This document shows positions 1 to 8,070 of a stretch of DNA of 64,000 nt, one piece after another. Positions within the stretch are counted from its first letter, which is position 1; each line of letters begins with the position of its first letter. Made by a program: the position numbers and the translations under genes. The stretch is taken from NCBI GenBank assembly GCA_033762715.1, contig JANRLL010000014.1, positions 77,149 to 141,148 on the forward strand, in the 5' to 3' direction. This stretch comes from JANRLL01 sp033762715. Its GTDB lineage: Bacteria; Pseudomonadota; Alphaproteobacteria; Rickettsiales; SXRF01. Below the pieces are notes generated by a model. It was given only the letters and a program-made list of their open reading frames with translations, was not told the DNA's origin and searched no databases.

Positions 1-683
1 CCAATCATAAAAAAGACGACAAGGTACCTGAGCAGATTGGCGCATATTTCAAAAAACATGCGCGTATTCAGCCGATGCATAAGGGCAAGCGCGTGGTGCT
101 CGAAGGTGGCTCGATTGACGTCAACGGCAAAGGCACGCTCATTACTACGGAAGAATGTTTGCTGAGCAAAATTCAGGAGCGTAACCCTGACTTTAAGCGC
201 GACGACTACGAAGCCGTGTTTGAACACTATCTGGGTATCACCAACATCATCTGGCTGGGCAATGGCATTGTCGGCGACGACACGCACGGCCATGTGGATG
301 ACATCACCCGTTTCGTGAATGCGAATACCATTGTCACCGTGGTTGAGAAAAACACCAAGGACGATAACCATGTATTACTCAAAGAGAATGTCAAACGCCT
401 GAAAGCGGCGCGCGATCAAAACGGCAAGCCGTTTAACATCATCGAGCTTCCGATGCCAAAGCCTGTGGTATTTGAAGGCCAGCGCCTACCTGCTTCCTAT
501 GCCAATTTCCTGATCGCCAATGGTATGGTGTTGGTGCCAACCTTTAATGATGCTAATGACCGCGTCGCACTCAATATTCTAGCCGAAGCGCTACCTAAAC
601 ATACAATCGTGCCGATTCATTCGGTCGATCTGGTGTGGGGCTTAGGCACGATCCATTGTATGAGCCAACAGGAGCCGGCATGA
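1..683 (+). CDS. aguA: Agmatine deiminase, C-terminal part (cut by window start)
   Basis: Agmatine deiminase hydrolyses agmatine to N-carbamoylputrescine and ammonia on the arginine-decarboxylase route to putrescine; it is cytoplasmic. The reading frame is already open at base 3, so the ATG at 75 is internal and the gene starts outside the window. About 226 codons are visible of a usual 340-370. Family motifs are clear: VLEGGSIDVNGKGT, then TTEECLL, the GHVDDITRFV segment with active-site His and Asp, and near the end GLGTIHCMSQQEPA carrying the catalytic Cys. The stop overlaps the next start as ATGA, so translation of the two genes is probably coupled. A peptidylarginine-deiminase-like relative is the only real alternative. 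Confidence 0.93.
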   Translation, partial: NHKKDDKVPEQIGAYFKKHARIQPMHKGKRVVLEGGSIDVNGKGTLITTEECLLSKIQERNPDFKRDDYEAVFEHYLGITNIIWLGNGIVGDDTHGHVDDITRFVNANTIVTVVEKNTKDDNHVLLKENVKRLKAARDQNGKPFNIIELPMPKPVVFEGQRLPASYANFLIANGMVLVPTFNDANDRVALNILAEALPKHTIVPIHSVDLVWGLGTIHCMSQQEPA

Positions 684-1570
684 AAAAGCACCTCAAGGGG
701 TTTTGGCGTTGCCTGAAGGATGCTGCCTATGACACCATCATCACCCATGATGGCATTGAGCATGCGGGCTATCTTGCCTTTCTGAGTTTGCTGGCGCTAT
801 TTCCCTTTTTGGTCTTCACCGTGGCATTGGTGGGTATGCTAGGCCAAGGCGATGCCGGCAATGAATTTATTTCTTACCTCTTTGCCAAACTCCCCAACAA
901 TATCACCGGCGCCATTAAGCCGCGCGTGGATGAAATTATCTCTGGCCCGCCACAAGGCTTGCTCACCGTATCGATTCTAGGCGCTATCTGGACAGCGTCA
1001 TCGGCCATTGAGGGCATACGTACCATTTTAAACCGCGCTTACCGCGTGGCTAATCCGCCGGCTTATTTGTCGCGCCGCCTGATGAGTGTGGTGCAGCTGA
1101 TATTGCTGACCTTTGTGACGCTATCGGGTATTGTTATTACGGTACTGGTGCCGCTTTTCTTCCGCCATGTCGAGGTGTGGACCGGCATCACCATCATCCC
1201 GCATAATCTAGAAGGCTGGAAATATACCGCCGCGCTCTTTACCATCTTGGTGCTGTTTTTAAGCATCTGCTATATTTACTACATCATTCCCAACATCAAG
1301 CAGCATATGGTGACCGTTGCACCTGGCGCCCTGCTCACCCTTATCCTCTGGTTGGTGGCCGCGCATTTATTCACGCTGTATTTATCTAATTTCAACCAGG
1401 TGAATCTGATTTACGGCAGCTTGGGCGGCGTGATTGCAGCACTGCTCTTTTTCTATATCTGCAATATTATCTTTATTTTTGGCGCCGAGTTTAATCACCA
1501 AATTGCCCAGGCGCTACATATCCGCACAGTAGAGCGCGAACATACACCTGGCACGCAGCACAAACGCTAA
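680..1570 (+). CDS. YihY/BrkB-family inner-membrane protein
   Basis: A 296-residue polytopic membrane protein of the YihY/virulence factor BrkB family (older databases wrongly called it ribonuclease BN). The ATG at 680 is chosen because it follows an AGGAG at 670-674 and overlaps the upstream stop as ATGA; a longer start at 635 would lie deep inside the deiminase gene. About six hydrophobic segments are visible, starting around residues 25-50, with the family-typical soluble stretch between the first and second (roughly residues 55-90) and a YGSLGGVIAALLFFY segment near the end. The C-terminus is short and basic. Molecular function is unknown; the family has been suggested to act in transport. 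The palindrome AAAGCGCTTT overlaps the stop. Confidence 0.85.
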   Translation: MKKHLKGFWRCLKDAAYDTIITHDGIEHAGYLAFLSLLALFPFLVFTVALVGMLGQGDAGNEFISYLFAKLPNNITGAIKPRVDEIISGPPQGLLTVSILGAIWTASSAIEGIRTILNRAYRVANPPAYLSRRLMSVVQLILLTFVTLSGIVITVLVPLFFRHVEVWTGITIIPHNLEGWKYTAALFTILVLFLSICYIYYIIPNIKQHMVTVAPGALLTLILWLVAAHLFTLYLSNFNQVNLIYGSLGGVIAALLFFYICNIIFIFGAEFNHQIAQALHIRTVEREHTPGTQHKR

Positions 1571-1579
1571 AGCGCTTTC

Positions 1580-2071
1580 TTATTTCACCGCAGGCAATAA
1601 CTCAATCTGCCCGCTCCAAATAAAATATAGCATGGCAAAAGCAATCGCCACGCCATAGGGCACTGGCTCACCATCGCGCAAAATACGTGGGCGTTCTTTC
1701 TTTTTGGGCACATAGCGCAGCAATTTCCGTAACACATACAGCACCACCGACAGCACCCCGCCCAACAGGGTAACTAACACCATATAATCCACAAGCAAGG
1801 CCCAGCCTACCCATAAGGCGAGCACGGTAAGCAGCTTGATGTCGCCGCCACCGACAAAGCGAAAAGCAAAAAGCGCGAAGCCCACGGCGAATATAATACC
1901 CATGCCCGCCAGAGCCATCAGCCAATCCACCGACACGGGGGATAGGTAGATCGCCAGCGGATAAAGCAGTAAAAGTGAGGCAACCAGCCAATTGGGGATG
2001 ATATAGCGTGTGACATCCAGCCACAGCACAATGCCCATCGATGCGATCAGATAAACGGTAATGGGTAACAT
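1580..2071 (-). CDS. cpaA: Prepilin peptidase, A24 family (CpaA/TadV type)
   Basis: A 163-residue membrane aspartyl peptidase that removes the leader of type IV prepilins, here most like the short CpaA/TadV enzymes of Flp/Tad pilus systems that lack the N-methylation domain of PilD. Two catalytic aspartates are visible: one in WLDVTRYIIPN near residue 19 and one in the FVGGGDIKLL motif (GxGD) near residue 77. About five to six hydrophobic segments cover the protein. GGGAGAGG precedes the ATG. The usual tad/cpa neighbours are not in this window, so this is an orphan copy here and the substrate is unknown. It is divergent from the hydrolase gene and only 72 bases separate the two starts. Confidence 0.85.
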   Translation of the reverse strand: MLPITVYLIASMGIVLWLDVTRYIIPNWLVASLLLLYPLAIYLSPVSVDWLMALAGMGIIFAVGFALFAFRFVGGGDIKLLTVLALWVGWALLVDYMVLVTLLGGVLSVVLYVLRKLLRYVPKKKERPRILRDGEPVPYGVAIAFAMLYFIWSGQIELLPAVK

Positions 2072-2118
2072 GCGCCTCTCCCTGTAAACATTGCTAGCAA
2101 ATATAAACCTCCCTTTGC

Positions 2119-2124
2119 TATAAT
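2119..2124 (+). promoter_or_regulatory. Candidate -10 element for the hydrolase gene
   Basis: A perfect TATAAT lies 20 bases before the ATG at 2144 in the 72-base divergent spacer. The bases 17 upstream do not resemble a -35 box, so the call rests on the -10 alone and on its position. It would give a leader of about 13 nt. Confidence 0.4.
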
Positions 2125-2143
2125 CAAAGAAAAAGCCGGTATT

Positions 2144-2950
2144 ATGATCAAGTTTATTTTCCTCTTCCTTCTGCTCTATGGGGCGCTGCTCGTCTATATG
2201 TACACCATGCAGCGCAAGCTGCTGTACTTTCCCGATGTCGACATCGCGCCACCCGAATCGTATGGCCTGTCTGGCTTTTCCGATTTGCGCGTTCGCTCGT
2301 CTGATAATCTATCGGTGCAGCTTTGGTATGCGCCTGCGGCAGCAAACATGCCCACCATCTTATATTTTCATGGCAATGCCGCGCATATAGGCAATCGCTC
2401 CGCTATTTACGGCGCGTTGAGCGCACAAGGTTTTGGCGTAGCTGCGCTTAGCTACCGCGGATATGGCAAAAGCGATGGCACACCCAGCGAGCAAGGTATC
2501 TATGCCGATGCGCGCGCAGCGCTTGCTTTCTTGACCATGGAGAAAAATATTCCACTGTCGCAGATCATGCTGTTTGGCGAATCGCTGGGCACGGGGGTTG
2601 CTATTCAAATTGCCAGTGAGTCGGATGTAGCAGCCGTTATCTTGCAAGCGCCCTATACGTCGGTTGCCGCCCGCGCCGCTCAAATTTACTACTATGTTCC
2701 GGTGCGCCTGCTCATTACCGATCGCTTTGATTCGCTGTCTAAAATCGGGCGCGTCAAAGCACCGGTTCTGTTCTTCCATGGCGAGCTCGATCAAGTCATT
2801 CCGATCCAGCAAGGCAAAGCGCTGTTTGATGCTTCGCCTAGCCTAAAGCGCGCTTATTATTTCCCGCAAGTCGGCCATACCGATTTTGATCCCGCCATTC
2901 AAACGGCGCATATTATCGAATTTGCCAAGGAATATAAAATCATTCGCTAG
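2144..2950 (+). CDS. Alpha/beta hydrolase, membrane-anchored (YfhR/Bem46-like)
   Basis: A 268-residue serine hydrolase with an N-terminal hydrophobic segment (residues 2-21), so it is probably anchored to the inner membrane. The fold signatures appear in order: the oxyanion region LYFHGNAAHIGNRS, the nucleophile elbow GESLGTG with Ser near residue 148, the acid region FFHGELDQVIP, and the catalytic His in GHTDFD. This matches the YfhR/BEM46 group, whose substrates are not known. It ends on the base before the convergent sulfate-permease gene, with no room for a terminator between them. Esterase or peptidase activity cannot be told from sequence. Confidence 0.85.
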   Translation: MIKFIFLFLLLYGALLVYMYTMQRKLLYFPDVDIAPPESYGLSGFSDLRVRSSDNLSVQLWYAPAAANMPTILYFHGNAAHIGNRSAIYGALSAQGFGVAALSYRGYGKSDGTPSEQGIYADARAALAFLTMEKNIPLSQIMLFGESLGTGVAIQIASESDVAAVILQAPYTSVAARAAQIYYYVPVRLLITDRFDSLSKIGRVKAPVLFFHGELDQVIPIQQGKALFDASPSLKRAYYFPQVGHTDFDPAIQTAHIIEFAKEYKIIR

Positions 2951-4633
2951 TTAAGCGAGCTGCGAGACGGCATCACGCATCGACGCCACCAGCATGATGT
3001 TTACAGGTTCGCCTTCCAACTTTTGCCTGATTTTCTCCAACACCTCGGGCTTAGCGCAGAGGAATATGCGCTTGCCTGCCAACACCTCGCCCGAGAGCAG
3101 ATTTTTAAGCGCCACTAGCCCGCTCATATCGATTAGCTGCACCTGCTCCATATCCAAAATCAGCGTATCGATTTTATGGCGGATGAACGCAGTGCGATCG
3201 AGAGCGCGCTCGACGGTGGCAAAAAACAGCGGGCCGGAGATGTGATAGACCAGCACGTTGTCCGGCAAGGTTTGCTCTACATCGCCTGGCGCACCATGCA
3301 CGTGGCCTTCGGTAATGTCTGCGATACGACGGATGAAAAGCAGCACCGACAGTAAAATCCCCACCGTCACGCCGGCAACCATATCAATAAAGACCGTCAG
3401 CACAAAACACGTTACTAGCACCGCCACATCGTGCCGCGGAGCAATGGTGAGGATGCGCCAGCACTGCTTATAATGCGACATATTATAAGCGGTCACCACC
3501 AGCAAGGCCGCCAGCGCCGCCATCGGCACGTAAGCAATCCACGGCGCTAAAAACCACACATAGAGCATGATAAGTACTGCATGGATGATAGAGGCAATGG
3601 GTGATACAGCGCCACTTTTGATATTAGTGGTGGTGCGCGCAATCGCGCCCGTTGCCGGCACGCCAGCAGCTAAACCGGAGAAGATGTTGCCGATGCCCAG
3701 TGCCGCCAGCTCACTGTTGGGGTGATGCCGTGTGCGGGTAAGCCCATCCGCCACGGTGGCCGACAGTAATGATTCCAATGCCGCCAGCGCCGCAATTACC
3801 AGCGATGGCATCCATAAGGCGTGTAGCTCTTTATAACTCGGCCAGGCAAAAAGCCCCTCGCCGCCGAGCATATGCAGCACCGGCGGATAGGGCGGAATGC
3901 CCTGTGCCATGCCGTGCGCCGTCTCATAGCTGAAGCGCGAGCCGATCGTGGCCACCGCAATGCCGTTTTGCGCCAGCACCCAGGCGATGAAGGTACCCAC
4001 GCCGATTCCCATAATGACGGAGGGGATTTTTCGGGTGATGCGTTTACCCATCAGCATAATAGCCAGGCTCACACCACCAATCAGCATTTCTGGCGCGCGC
4101 GCATCCGGCACATGCGACAGCAGCAACCCTAATTTTTCAATAAACGAACCATCCAGATGCTCAATGCCAAGCCCCAGCAAATCATTGAGCGACAGCGCGC
4201 CCAGCACCACGGCGATACCGGCGGTAAAACCAGTGGTCACCGGATAGGGCACATAGTTGATGAGCTTGCCCATGCGCGCCCAGGCGAGCGCCAGCAAAAT
4301 AAGTCCGGCCATCAGCTGCGCCAAGATGAGCCCGCGCAAGCCATGTTCGGCCACGATGGGTGCCACGATCACCACAAAGGCTGCGGTAGGTCCCGTCACT
4401 TGCGTACGCGAACCACCGAGCAGTGCCACGATGATGCCTGCTACAATCGCGGTATAAATGCCATGCTGCGGCGGCAGGCCTACGGCGATAGAAAGCGCCA
4501 TAGAAAGCGGCAAAGCCACCAGCGAGACAATCAATCCAGCCAGCAAATCTTTGCCGAATTGCGGCAGACCGTAACCTTGGCGAATCACCTCCTGAAGCGC
4601 CGTTGCTAAAGGAAATTGGTAGGCACGGTTCAT
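2951..4633 (-). CDS. SulP-family anion transporter with STAS domain
   Basis: A 560-residue SulP (SLC26-type) inner-membrane anion permease. The membrane domain begins near residue 30 (FGKDLLAGLIVSLVALPLS) with the family signature around PQHGIYTAIVAGI, about 10-14 hydrophobic segments, and a C-terminal cytoplasmic STAS domain (about residues 435-555: NVLVYHISGPLFFATVE, then DMEQVQLIDMSGLVAL). The ATG at 4633 is preferred over a start at 4690, because it lies 10 bases after the recR stop and follows GAGGAT; the longer form would run back into recR. Substrate is uncertain: sulfate, bicarbonate and C4-dicarboxylates are all transported by members. It is last in the dnaX-ybaB-recR operon, although there is no obvious functional tie. 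Confidence 0.9.
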   Translation of the reverse strand: MNRAYQFPLATALQEVIRQGYGLPQFGKDLLAGLIVSLVALPLSMALSIAVGLPPQHGIYTAIVAGIIVALLGGSRTQVTGPTAAFVVIVAPIVAEHGLRGLILAQLMAGLILLALAWARMGKLINYVPYPVTTGFTAGIAVVLGALSLNDLLGLGIEHLDGSFIEKLGLLLSHVPDARAPEMLIGGVSLAIMLMGKRITRKIPSVIMGIGVGTFIAWVLAQNGIAVATIGSRFSYETAHGMAQGIPPYPPVLHMLGGEGLFAWPSYKELHALWMPSLVIAALAALESLLSATVADGLTRTRHHPNSELAALGIGNIFSGLAAGVPATGAIARTTTNIKSGAVSPIASIIHAVLIMLYVWFLAPWIAYVPMAALAALLVVTAYNMSHYKQCWRILTIAPRHDVAVLVTCFVLTVFIDMVAGVTVGILLSVLLFIRRIADITEGHVHGAPGDVEQTLPDNVLVYHISGPLFFATVERALDRTAFIRHKIDTLILDMEQVQLIDMSGLVALKNLLSGEVLAGKRIFLCAKPEVLEKIRQKLEGEPVNIMLVASMRDAVSQLA

Positions 4634-4643
4634 GGCACTATCC

Positions 4644-5237
4644 TCAGAATGGTAGGCGTGATTTAAGCGCGGCAGCAAGCGTGCCGTCATCCAGGTAATC
4701 GAGTTCGCCGCCCATCGGAATGCCTTGTGCTAGGCGCGAGATAGTGACGTTGCAATCGCTCAGGCGTGAGGTCAAATAATGGGCCGTGGTTTGGCCTTCG
4801 ATGGTGGCGTTGGTGGCTAGGATAATTTCTTTGACCTGATCGTTTTTGGCGCGCTCAATCAGGTTTTCGATATTCAATTGCGAAGGCCCGCGATCATCGA
4901 GCGCCGAAAGCGTACCACCTAGCACATGATATTGTCCGCGAAACAGATTGCAGCGCTCGATCGCCCATAGATCCGCGAGTTCCTCCACCACGCAGATTTG
5001 CGATGTGTCGCGGCGTGTGTCGCTGCAAATCTGGCAGGGATCGTTGCTATCTAGATTGCCGCAAACCGAACAGGTGCGGATGCTATCCATCGCGCGGCCC
5101 AGTACTGCCGTCAGCGGTTGCATCAGTTGGGTTTTATTGCGAATGAGGTGTAGCACCGCGCGGCGCGCCGAGCGCGGGCCCAAGCCAGGCAGCTTGGACA
5201 GCAGCGAGATCAGTTCATTGATGTCATTATGCGCCAT
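4644..5237 (-). CDS. recR: Recombination mediator RecR
   Basis: RecR (197 aa, usual length) works with RecF and RecO to load RecA at single-strand gaps. Visible parts in order: the N-terminal helix-hairpin-helix (LLSKLPGLGPRSARRAVLHL), the four-cysteine zinc finger CSVCGNLDSNDPCQIC around residues 57-72, a Toprim domain with ICVVEELADLWAIE and ILATNATIEGQTTAHYL, and the closing region RLAQGIPMGGELDYLD. It is the third protein gene after dnaX and ybaB, a neighbourhood conserved in many bacteria. A 134-base spacer carrying a palindromic repeat separates it from ybaB, which is long for this otherwise tightly packed operon. Confidence 0.97.
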   Translation of the reverse strand: MAHNDINELISLLSKLPGLGPRSARRAVLHLIRNKTQLMQPLTAVLGRAMDSIRTCSVCGNLDSNDPCQICSDTRRDTSQICVVEELADLWAIERCNLFRGQYHVLGGTLSALDDRGPSQLNIENLIERAKNDQVKEIILATNATIEGQTTAHYLTSRLSDCNVTISRLAQGIPMGGELDYLDDGTLAAALKSRLPF

Positions 5238-5255
5238 AATATCTCATATATAAAA

Positions 5256-5360
5256 ATCGCCAGGCTGAGCGGTATGCGAGGGAAACGATGAAACGCGCAG
5301 CGTAAGCTAGTAACACTAGCTGAGCAGCGAAAGTGATTCGTTTTCAAGCAAGATCGCCAG
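5256..5360. repeat. Palindromic element with 8-bp flanking direct repeats
   Basis: The only sizeable gap in the dnaX-ybaB-recR operon holds an 89-base segment bounded by two copies of ATCGCCAG (5256-5263 and 5353-5360). Its centre is a perfect inverted repeat, AGCTAGT / ACTAGCT (5305-5311 and 5315-5321). Outside that, GGAAACGA and TCGTTTTC form a further imperfect arm pair. The form resembles a small MITE-like insertion with a target-site duplication. No full second copy is visible in the window, so mobility is only an inference. Confidence 0.4.
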
Positions 5361-5371
5361 CATGGTAGATT

Positions 5372-5692
5372 TTAAAATGGTAATTTAAAGCCGGGTGGCA
5401 AGTTAAGACCCGAACTCATCTGGCTCATTTGCTCATTGAAGTTCGAATCGATTTTGTCTTTGGCATCGTTATGCGCTGCCACCAGCAAATCTTCGAGCAC
5501 TTCTTTTTCTTCAGGCTTCATCAAGCTGGCATCGATCGATACTTTCAGCAGTTTGTTTTTGCCGGTAAGCGTTACTTTAACCAGGCCGCCACCAGAGCTG
5601 CCCTCGGTTTCCTCGGCTTCGATTTTAGCCTGCATATCTGCAATTTTCTTTTGCATCTGCTGGGCTTGCTGCATCATTTTCTGTAGATTCAT
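5372..5692 (-). CDS. ybaB: YbaB/EbfC nucleoid-associated protein
   Basis: A 106-residue member of the YbaB/EbfC family, small dimeric DNA-binding proteins of the nucleoid. The N-terminal helix MNLQKMMQQAQQMQKKIAD is typical, followed by an acidic coil, a Gly-rich turn (SSGGGLVKVTLTGKNKLL) and the closing helix with an N-x-A-x-DK pattern. Length and start are as usual for the family. It sits 12 bases after dnaX and before recR, its standard place. Confidence 0.95.
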   Translation of the reverse strand: MNLQKMMQQAQQMQKKIADMQAKIEAEETEGSSGGGLVKVTLTGKNKLLKVSIDASLMKPEEKEVLEDLLVAAHNDAKDKIDSNFNEQMSQMSSGLNLPPGFKLPF

Positions 5693-5704
5693 GACTGATT
5701 CTCC

Positions 5705-7315
5705 TTATTTTTCCGACGTCACGCCCACCATTTTCGCGCCAGGAAATTGCTCAAATACGCTGGCAACCAATGGGTGGCTGGATAGTTCTTTCGTAGTTTG
5801 TTCTTTACGCGCGATTTCCTGTTCATGCAAGCTTGGCGTAGCCTCTTCATCCGTGATCAGCACTTTCCACGGCTTGCCCGTCCATTTAGTCAGGCACTCG
5901 GCCACGCGCGGCGCAAAATCACGCGCGATTTCTTTGTAAGGTTTAAGTGTCATCTGGCCTGGCTCAAAGCGCACCAATCCGAGGTCTTGTTTCAATCGAG
6001 TATAAAGCAGTGCCTCGCGATGTTTGCTAAAAAGCGCCACAGCCTCTTCATAGCTCTCGGCACTATCGGGTTGCGCTGCATTGACCACTTCTAAAGTGGG
6101 TTTAATGGGTGTTTTTTTTTCAGCCGAGGCCGGATTGGCCGGTGCTATGGTTGCCGCAGGCGTTGATGCCACACCGCTGCGAATGGCTTCCGCCGGTGTG
6201 GGCAGTTGCGCGGCATAAGCCACGCGCACCATCAGCATTTCAAGGGCTGCAATCGGTGAAGGCGCCACGCGCACTTCTTGAATGCCTTTGAGCAACATCT
6301 GCCACAGCCGTGCCAAAACTGCCATCGACACCTGATCGGCCAATCCCTTAGCGGCATCACGATCATGCTGCGACAGCGATACGTCTTGCAGTGCCGCCGG
6401 CGCCACTTTTACGCGGGTAACCAGATGCACGATATCGAGATAATCTTGCAATAATAATAATGGGTCTGCCCCATCGATATATTGGGTTTTGACCGCTTCC
6501 ATCGCCTCGGCGATATTGCCGGTGAGCAAGCGCGTGAGCATCGAAAAACTAGCGCTATGATCAGACGCGCCAATCATCTGGCGCACGAGGCTTGCGTCAA
6601 TCGATGGCTGGTCAGCACCACGCGCAATGGCCTGATCGAGCAGCGACAGCGAGTCACGTACCGAACCTTCGGCGCAGAGCGCAATCAGCTTGAGCGCTTC
6701 CTCATCGATGGTGATATTTTCTTTTTGCGCAATCTTGGCTAGATGCGCAGCAAGCGTATCCATATCGACACGCTTCAAATCAAAGCGCTGGCAGCGCGAG
6801 AGAATGGTGACCGGAATTTTGCGCGCCTCGGTGGTTGCGAAAATAAATTTCACATGCGGCGGCGGTTCTTCCAGCGTTTTAAGCAGCGCGTTGAAGGCGC
6901 TGTTAGAAAGCATATGCACTTCGTCGATGATATAGATTTTATAACGCGCCGATGATGGCAGGTAACGCACGCTTTCGATCAGCTCGCGAATATCATTCAC
7001 ACCGGTATGGCTTGCCGCATCCATCTCTAATATATCGACATGGCGATCTTCGGCGATCATGCGGCAATTGCTGCACACGCCGCACGGATTGATGGTCGGT
7101 CCGCCCTGCCCGTCTTCACCAACGCAGGTCAGTGCGCGCGCGATGATACGAGCCGTGGTCGTCTTGCCAACACCGCGAATACCCGTCAACAAAAACCCAT
7201 GCGCAATGCGGCCGCTACTGATGGCGTTCGACAAGGTACGCACCAGCACTTCCTGGCCTATCAGGTCATCAAAATTAGTCGGCCGGTATTTACGGGCAAG
7301 AACGCGATATTCCAT
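5705..7315 (-). CDS. dnaX: DNA polymerase III subunit tau (and possibly gamma)
   Basis: The clamp-loader ATPase of the replicative polymerase (536 aa). In order: the N-terminal MEYRVLARKYRPTNFDDL signature, Walker A GIRGVGKTTT (about residues 45-54), zinc-binding cysteines around residues 64-84 (CGVCSNC), Walker B IIDEVHML (129-136), the SRC sensor motif ILSRCQRFD, the lid and collar domain to about residue 370, a Pro/Ala-rich linker, and a C-terminal polymerase-binding region. A run of nine A in the linker (codons 399-402) is separately annotated: slippage there ends translation within a few codons and would give a roughly 400-residue gamma-like protein. It starts 8 bases after the lipoprotein gene and is followed by ybaB. 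Confidence 0.97.
   Translation of the reverse strand: MEYRVLARKYRPTNFDDLIGQEVLVRTLSNAISSGRIAHGFLLTGIRGVGKTTTARIIARALTCVGEDGQGGPTINPCGVCSNCRMIAEDRHVDILEMDAASHTGVNDIRELIESVRYLPSSARYKIYIIDEVHMLSNSAFNALLKTLEEPPPHVKFIFATTEARKIPVTILSRCQRFDLKRVDMDTLAAHLAKIAQKENITIDEEALKLIALCAEGSVRDSLSLLDQAIARGADQPSIDASLVRQMIGASDHSASFSMLTRLLTGNIAEAMEAVKTQYIDGADPLLLLQDYLDIVHLVTRVKVAPAALQDVSLSQHDRDAAKGLADQVSMAVLARLWQMLLKGIQEVRVAPSPIAALEMLMVRVAYAAQLPTPAEAIRSGVASTPAATIAPANPASAEKKTPIKPTLEVVNAAQPDSAESYEEAVALFSKHREALLYTRLKQDLGLVRFEPGQMTLKPYKEIARDFAPRVAECLTKWTGKPWKVLITDEEATPSLHEQEIARKEQTTKELSSHPLVASVFEQFPGAKMVGVTSEK
6112..6120 (-). promoter_or_regulatory. Nine-A slippery run inside dnaX
   Basis: On the coding strand the dnaX linker reads GCT GAA AAA AAA ACA CCC, an uninterrupted A9. 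One extra A, or a -1 ribosomal shift, reaches TAA after four further codons; loss of one A reaches TAG after seven. Either way the product stops just past the ATPase and collar domains, as gamma does in Escherichia coli. In Thermus thermophilus dnaX an A9 run is known to cause transcriptional slippage with the same effect. That it works here is inference. Confidence 0.55.
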
Positions 7316-7323
7316 GAAATCCC

Positions 7324-7890
7324 TTACTGTGCTGGCACAACGCGTGGACGATCATCGCTATAAATGACATATACTTTCGTGCCGCTTGCCAGCAGAATCT
7401 GATCCTGCTGCACCACCGAGATTAGGTCGCTTTCAGTGTTGGTTTCGATGGACTGGCTCACATCTTTTTCAGTCGATGCCGCGCTATATTGGCGAACGCT
7501 TTTCTTGGTGGTCGATTGTTTGCTGCGCGCATGCTGCCCGTCGATTTTCACGATATATTCCACACCATCTGAGGTGCTAAGCGCATCTTCCAGCAAGGCA
7601 CCCGCTACCGCGCCGGCAATAGCGCCACCCACGGTCGCACCGGTTTGGCCTTTGCCTTTACCGATGGCAGAGCCAGCGACGCCGCCTGCTACACCGCCTG
7701 CCGCGCCACCCAACACGTTATCGCTGAGTTGATCCTTTTTAATCGTCACGATGCGCGACGATACGACCGTGCCTTTGAGCACCTTACCGCCCGTGGCATT
7801 AGCGCTGTAATTGCTTGATGATAAATTACGTGAGCAACCGCTGACTAAAAGCAAGCTTGCTGCGAATACGGCAAATAGAATACGAGGCAT
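7324..7890 (-). CDS. Glycine-zipper outer-membrane lipoprotein (SlyB/Pcp-like)
   Basis: A roughly 188-residue lipoprotein. The ATG at 7890 is chosen because GGAG lies 8 bases before it; an ATG at 7902 would contain that site. A signal peptide with lipobox LLVSGC puts the lipidated Cys near residue 19. A glycine-zipper segment follows (GGAAGGVAGGVAGSAIGKG, then GATVGGAIAGAVAGALLED), as in SlyB, Pcp and 17-kDa antigen proteins. The C-terminal part is beta-like and ends in a VYVIYSDDRPRVVP tail. The family is thought to stabilise the envelope. It lies between the SRP RNA and dnaX and may be read from the SRP RNA promoter, since no terminator is seen between them. Confidence 0.85.
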   Translation of the reverse strand: MPRILFAVFAASLLLVSGCSRNLSSSNYSANATGGKVLKGTVVSSRIVTIKKDQLSDNVLGGAAGGVAGGVAGSAIGKGKGQTGATVGGAIAGAVAGALLEDALSTSDGVEYIVKIDGQHARSKQSTTKKSVRQYSAASTEKDVSQSIETNTESDLISVVQQDQILLASGTKVYVIYSDDRPRVVPAQ

Positions 7891-7917
7891 GTATTTCTCC
7901 ATGTGTTTGGTGACTGG

Positions 7918-8028
7918 TGACGACCCAATGAGAGGCTGCTACGGCTGCTTTCTTTCGAACCTGACCGGATTCACAACAGCATTGCCCGCCACCAGCCTCG
8001 AGGGATTATGGTGTATGGTCCCACCCCC
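7918..8028 (-). ncRNA. ffs: Signal recognition particle 4.5S RNA
   Basis: The minus strand carries the SRP RNA domain IV signature GGTCAGGTTCGAAAGAAAGC (around 7946-7967), closely matching the E. coli core but with a GAAA tetraloop closed by UUC/GAA instead of GGAA. The arms GAGGCTG and CAGCCTC on either side are perfectly complementary and extend the hairpin, and the transcript would begin with a G-rich run GGGGGTGGGACC. It pairs with Ffh to target membrane proteins. Synteny supports the call: SRP RNA-dnaX-ybaB-recR is the order in Bacillus. The ends are approximate. Confidence 0.88.
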
Positions 8029-8070
8029 TTCAAGTAAATAATAGTTAATAGTTGTCACCCCACAGAGTGG

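Noticed and set aside
1569..1578. A terminator at AAAGCGCTTT after the YihY gene
   Set aside because: The palindrome leaves no loop and the following T-run is interrupted.
4157..4609. A 150-codon His/Gln/Arg-rich frame opposite the SulP gene
   Set aside because: Composition is that of a reverse-strand shadow of a hydrophobic protein.
7890..7902. A start at 7902 for the glycine-zipper lipoprotein
   Set aside because: The only good GGAG lies between this ATG and the next one at 7890, which makes the shorter form and a better signal peptide.
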